From Erysipelotrichaceae bacterium (GTDB lineage: Bacteria; Bacillota_I; Bacilli_A; Erysipelotrichales; Erysipelotrichaceae), in NCBI GenBank assembly GCA_024684175.1, contig JAIKXJ010000014.1, positions 1 to 7,480 of the forward strand: DNA of 7,480 bases, read 5' to 3'. The notes beneath the pieces are model-generated. The model made no database searches. It was not told the DNA's origin and saw only the letters and a list, made by a program, of their open reading frames with translations. Position 1 is the stretch's first letter; each line of letters starts with the position of its first letter. This document shows positions 7,263-7,480 of this stretch, piece after piece. The translations under genes were made by a program, and so were the position numbers.

Positions 7263-7287
7263 GACAAACAGATACTGTATTTTTGTC
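7263..7287 (-). promoter_or_regulatory. Dyad at the 5' end of the peptidase leader (stem-loop or operator)
   Basis: On the minus strand GACAAA and TTTGTC enclose CAG-TAT-CTG, giving 9 possible base pairs with a 4 nt bulge (AATA) on one side. The dyad begins at about the predicted +1. It could be a 5' stem-loop in the mRNA or a repressor site just downstream of the promoter. Only the symmetry is seen; a function is inferred. Confidence 0.35.
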
Positions 7288-7294
7288 ACCCTAT

Positions 7295-7324
7295 ATTATA
7301 CCCTTGATCGAATACCTGTGTTAA
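7295..7324 (-). promoter_or_regulatory. Sigma-A-type promoter of the M28 peptidase gene
   Basis: On the minus strand TTAACA (7319-7324, 5 of 6 to consensus) and TATAAT (7295-7300, perfect) are 18 nt apart. Transcription would start near 7288, leaving a leader of about 63 nt. This is the strongest promoter match in the window. Its -35 box shares two bases with the T-tract of the upstream terminator. Confidence 0.8.
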
Positions 7325-7346
7325 AAAAGACCTCCCGCAAAAGGCC
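7323..7346 (-). terminator. Intrinsic terminator of the right-edge gene
   Basis: On the minus strand GGCCT (7342-7346) pairs with AGGTC (7329-7333) through five pairs including one G-U. The loop is 8 nt and six T residues follow (7323-7328). The stem is short but GC-rich, and it sits about 50 nt after the stop codon of the gene entering from the right. It is well placed to end that transcript before the peptidase promoter. Confidence 0.65.
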
Positions 7347-7375
7347 GCCCCTCGTAAGAAAGTTTTATAGTTTCC

Positions 7376-7410
7376 AGGAATGGCATGATCTTCGGGTCAT
7401 GCCATTTCCT
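7376..7410. repeat. Strong hairpin spanning the stop codon of the right-edge gene
   Basis: TGGCATGA (7381-7388) pairs with TCATGCCA (7397-7404), and AGGAA (7376-7380) with TTCCT (7406-7410) across one bulged base at 7405. In plus-strand RNA the centre can close further as C(UUCG)G. In minus-strand RNA the loop is slightly poorer. The TGA stop codon (7397-7399) lies within the stem. No T-tract follows directly on either strand, so it is not a complete intrinsic terminator by itself. Confidence 0.7.
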
Positions 7411-7480
7411 GTGTCATCAGTTCACTCAGCGGGATGAACCCGATCAGATCATAGCAGATATGGATGCTCTGGCGGCGTTT
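7397..7480 (-). CDS. C-terminal end of an unrecognised protein (5' part outside window)
   Basis: On the minus strand the frame entering at 7480 stays open for 27 codons and stops with TGA at 7397. The other two minus-strand frames hit stops within about 12 codons. The peptide contains YDLIGFIPLSEL and ends in MTQEMA. A stable hairpin and an intrinsic terminator follow, which supports a real gene end. I do not recognise the family from so short a piece, and no function is proposed. Confidence 0.6.
   Translation of the reverse strand, partial: KRRQSIHICYDLIGFIPLSELMTQEMA

Noticed and set aside
7226..7267. Longer peptidase start at ATG 7267
   Set aside because: It lies only about 20 nt from the predicted transcript start, inside the dyad region, and lacks the strong ribosome binding site that ATG 7225 has.

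Overview
The window looks like part of a chromosome from a Bacillota bacterium, most likely a gut-type anaerobe. Erysipelotrichia-like is my guess, from overall style only. The evidence is moderate GC, strong AGGAGG-type ribosome binding sites, consensus -10 boxes, simple U-tract terminators and a PTS-based sucrose locus. Every gene I can support lies on the minus strand, so transcription runs from right to left. The many plus-strand open frames are shadows of these genes.

Right edge (7480 to about 7320): the last 27 codons of an unrecognised gene end at 7397. A strong hairpin spans its stop codon, and an intrinsic terminator follows whose T-tract runs straight into the -35 box of the next promoter. 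Middle right (7324 to 5289): a monocistronic unit with a near-consensus promoter, a leader of about 60 nt and a 637-residue M28-type zinc peptidase. It carries an inserted PA-like domain and a possible C-terminal winged-helix segment, and it ends in an intrinsic terminator that starts within the stop codon.

Left two thirds (5255 to 1 and beyond): a sucrose operon with its own promoter. The order is a PfkB-type fructokinase (scrK-like), a cytoplasmic GH13 amylosucrase-family enzyme, a Cof-type HAD phosphatase, and a sucrose-type PTS permease (scrA-like, EIIB-EIIC plus the start of a fused EIIA) that runs off the left edge. The first three genes overlap by ATGA and are probably translationally coupled. 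The permease follows after a 30 bp gap.

The genes suggest this route: the PTS imports sucrose as sucrose-6-phosphate, the glucoside is split in the cytoplasm, and the released fructose is phosphorylated by the fructokinase. The unusual point is the enzyme in the middle. Such operons normally carry a GH32 sucrose-6-phosphate hydrolase (ScrB). Here the slot holds an amylosucrase-type GH13 enzyme next to a HAD phosphatase. One reading is PTS uptake, dephosphorylation by the HAD enzyme, then glucosyl transfer or hydrolysis by the GH13 enzyme, possibly feeding alpha-glucan storage. Another is that the GH13 enzyme acts directly on the phosphorylated sugar. A scrB gene beyond the left edge would weaken both. 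No transcriptional regulator, RNA gene, mobile element or CRISPR array was seen.
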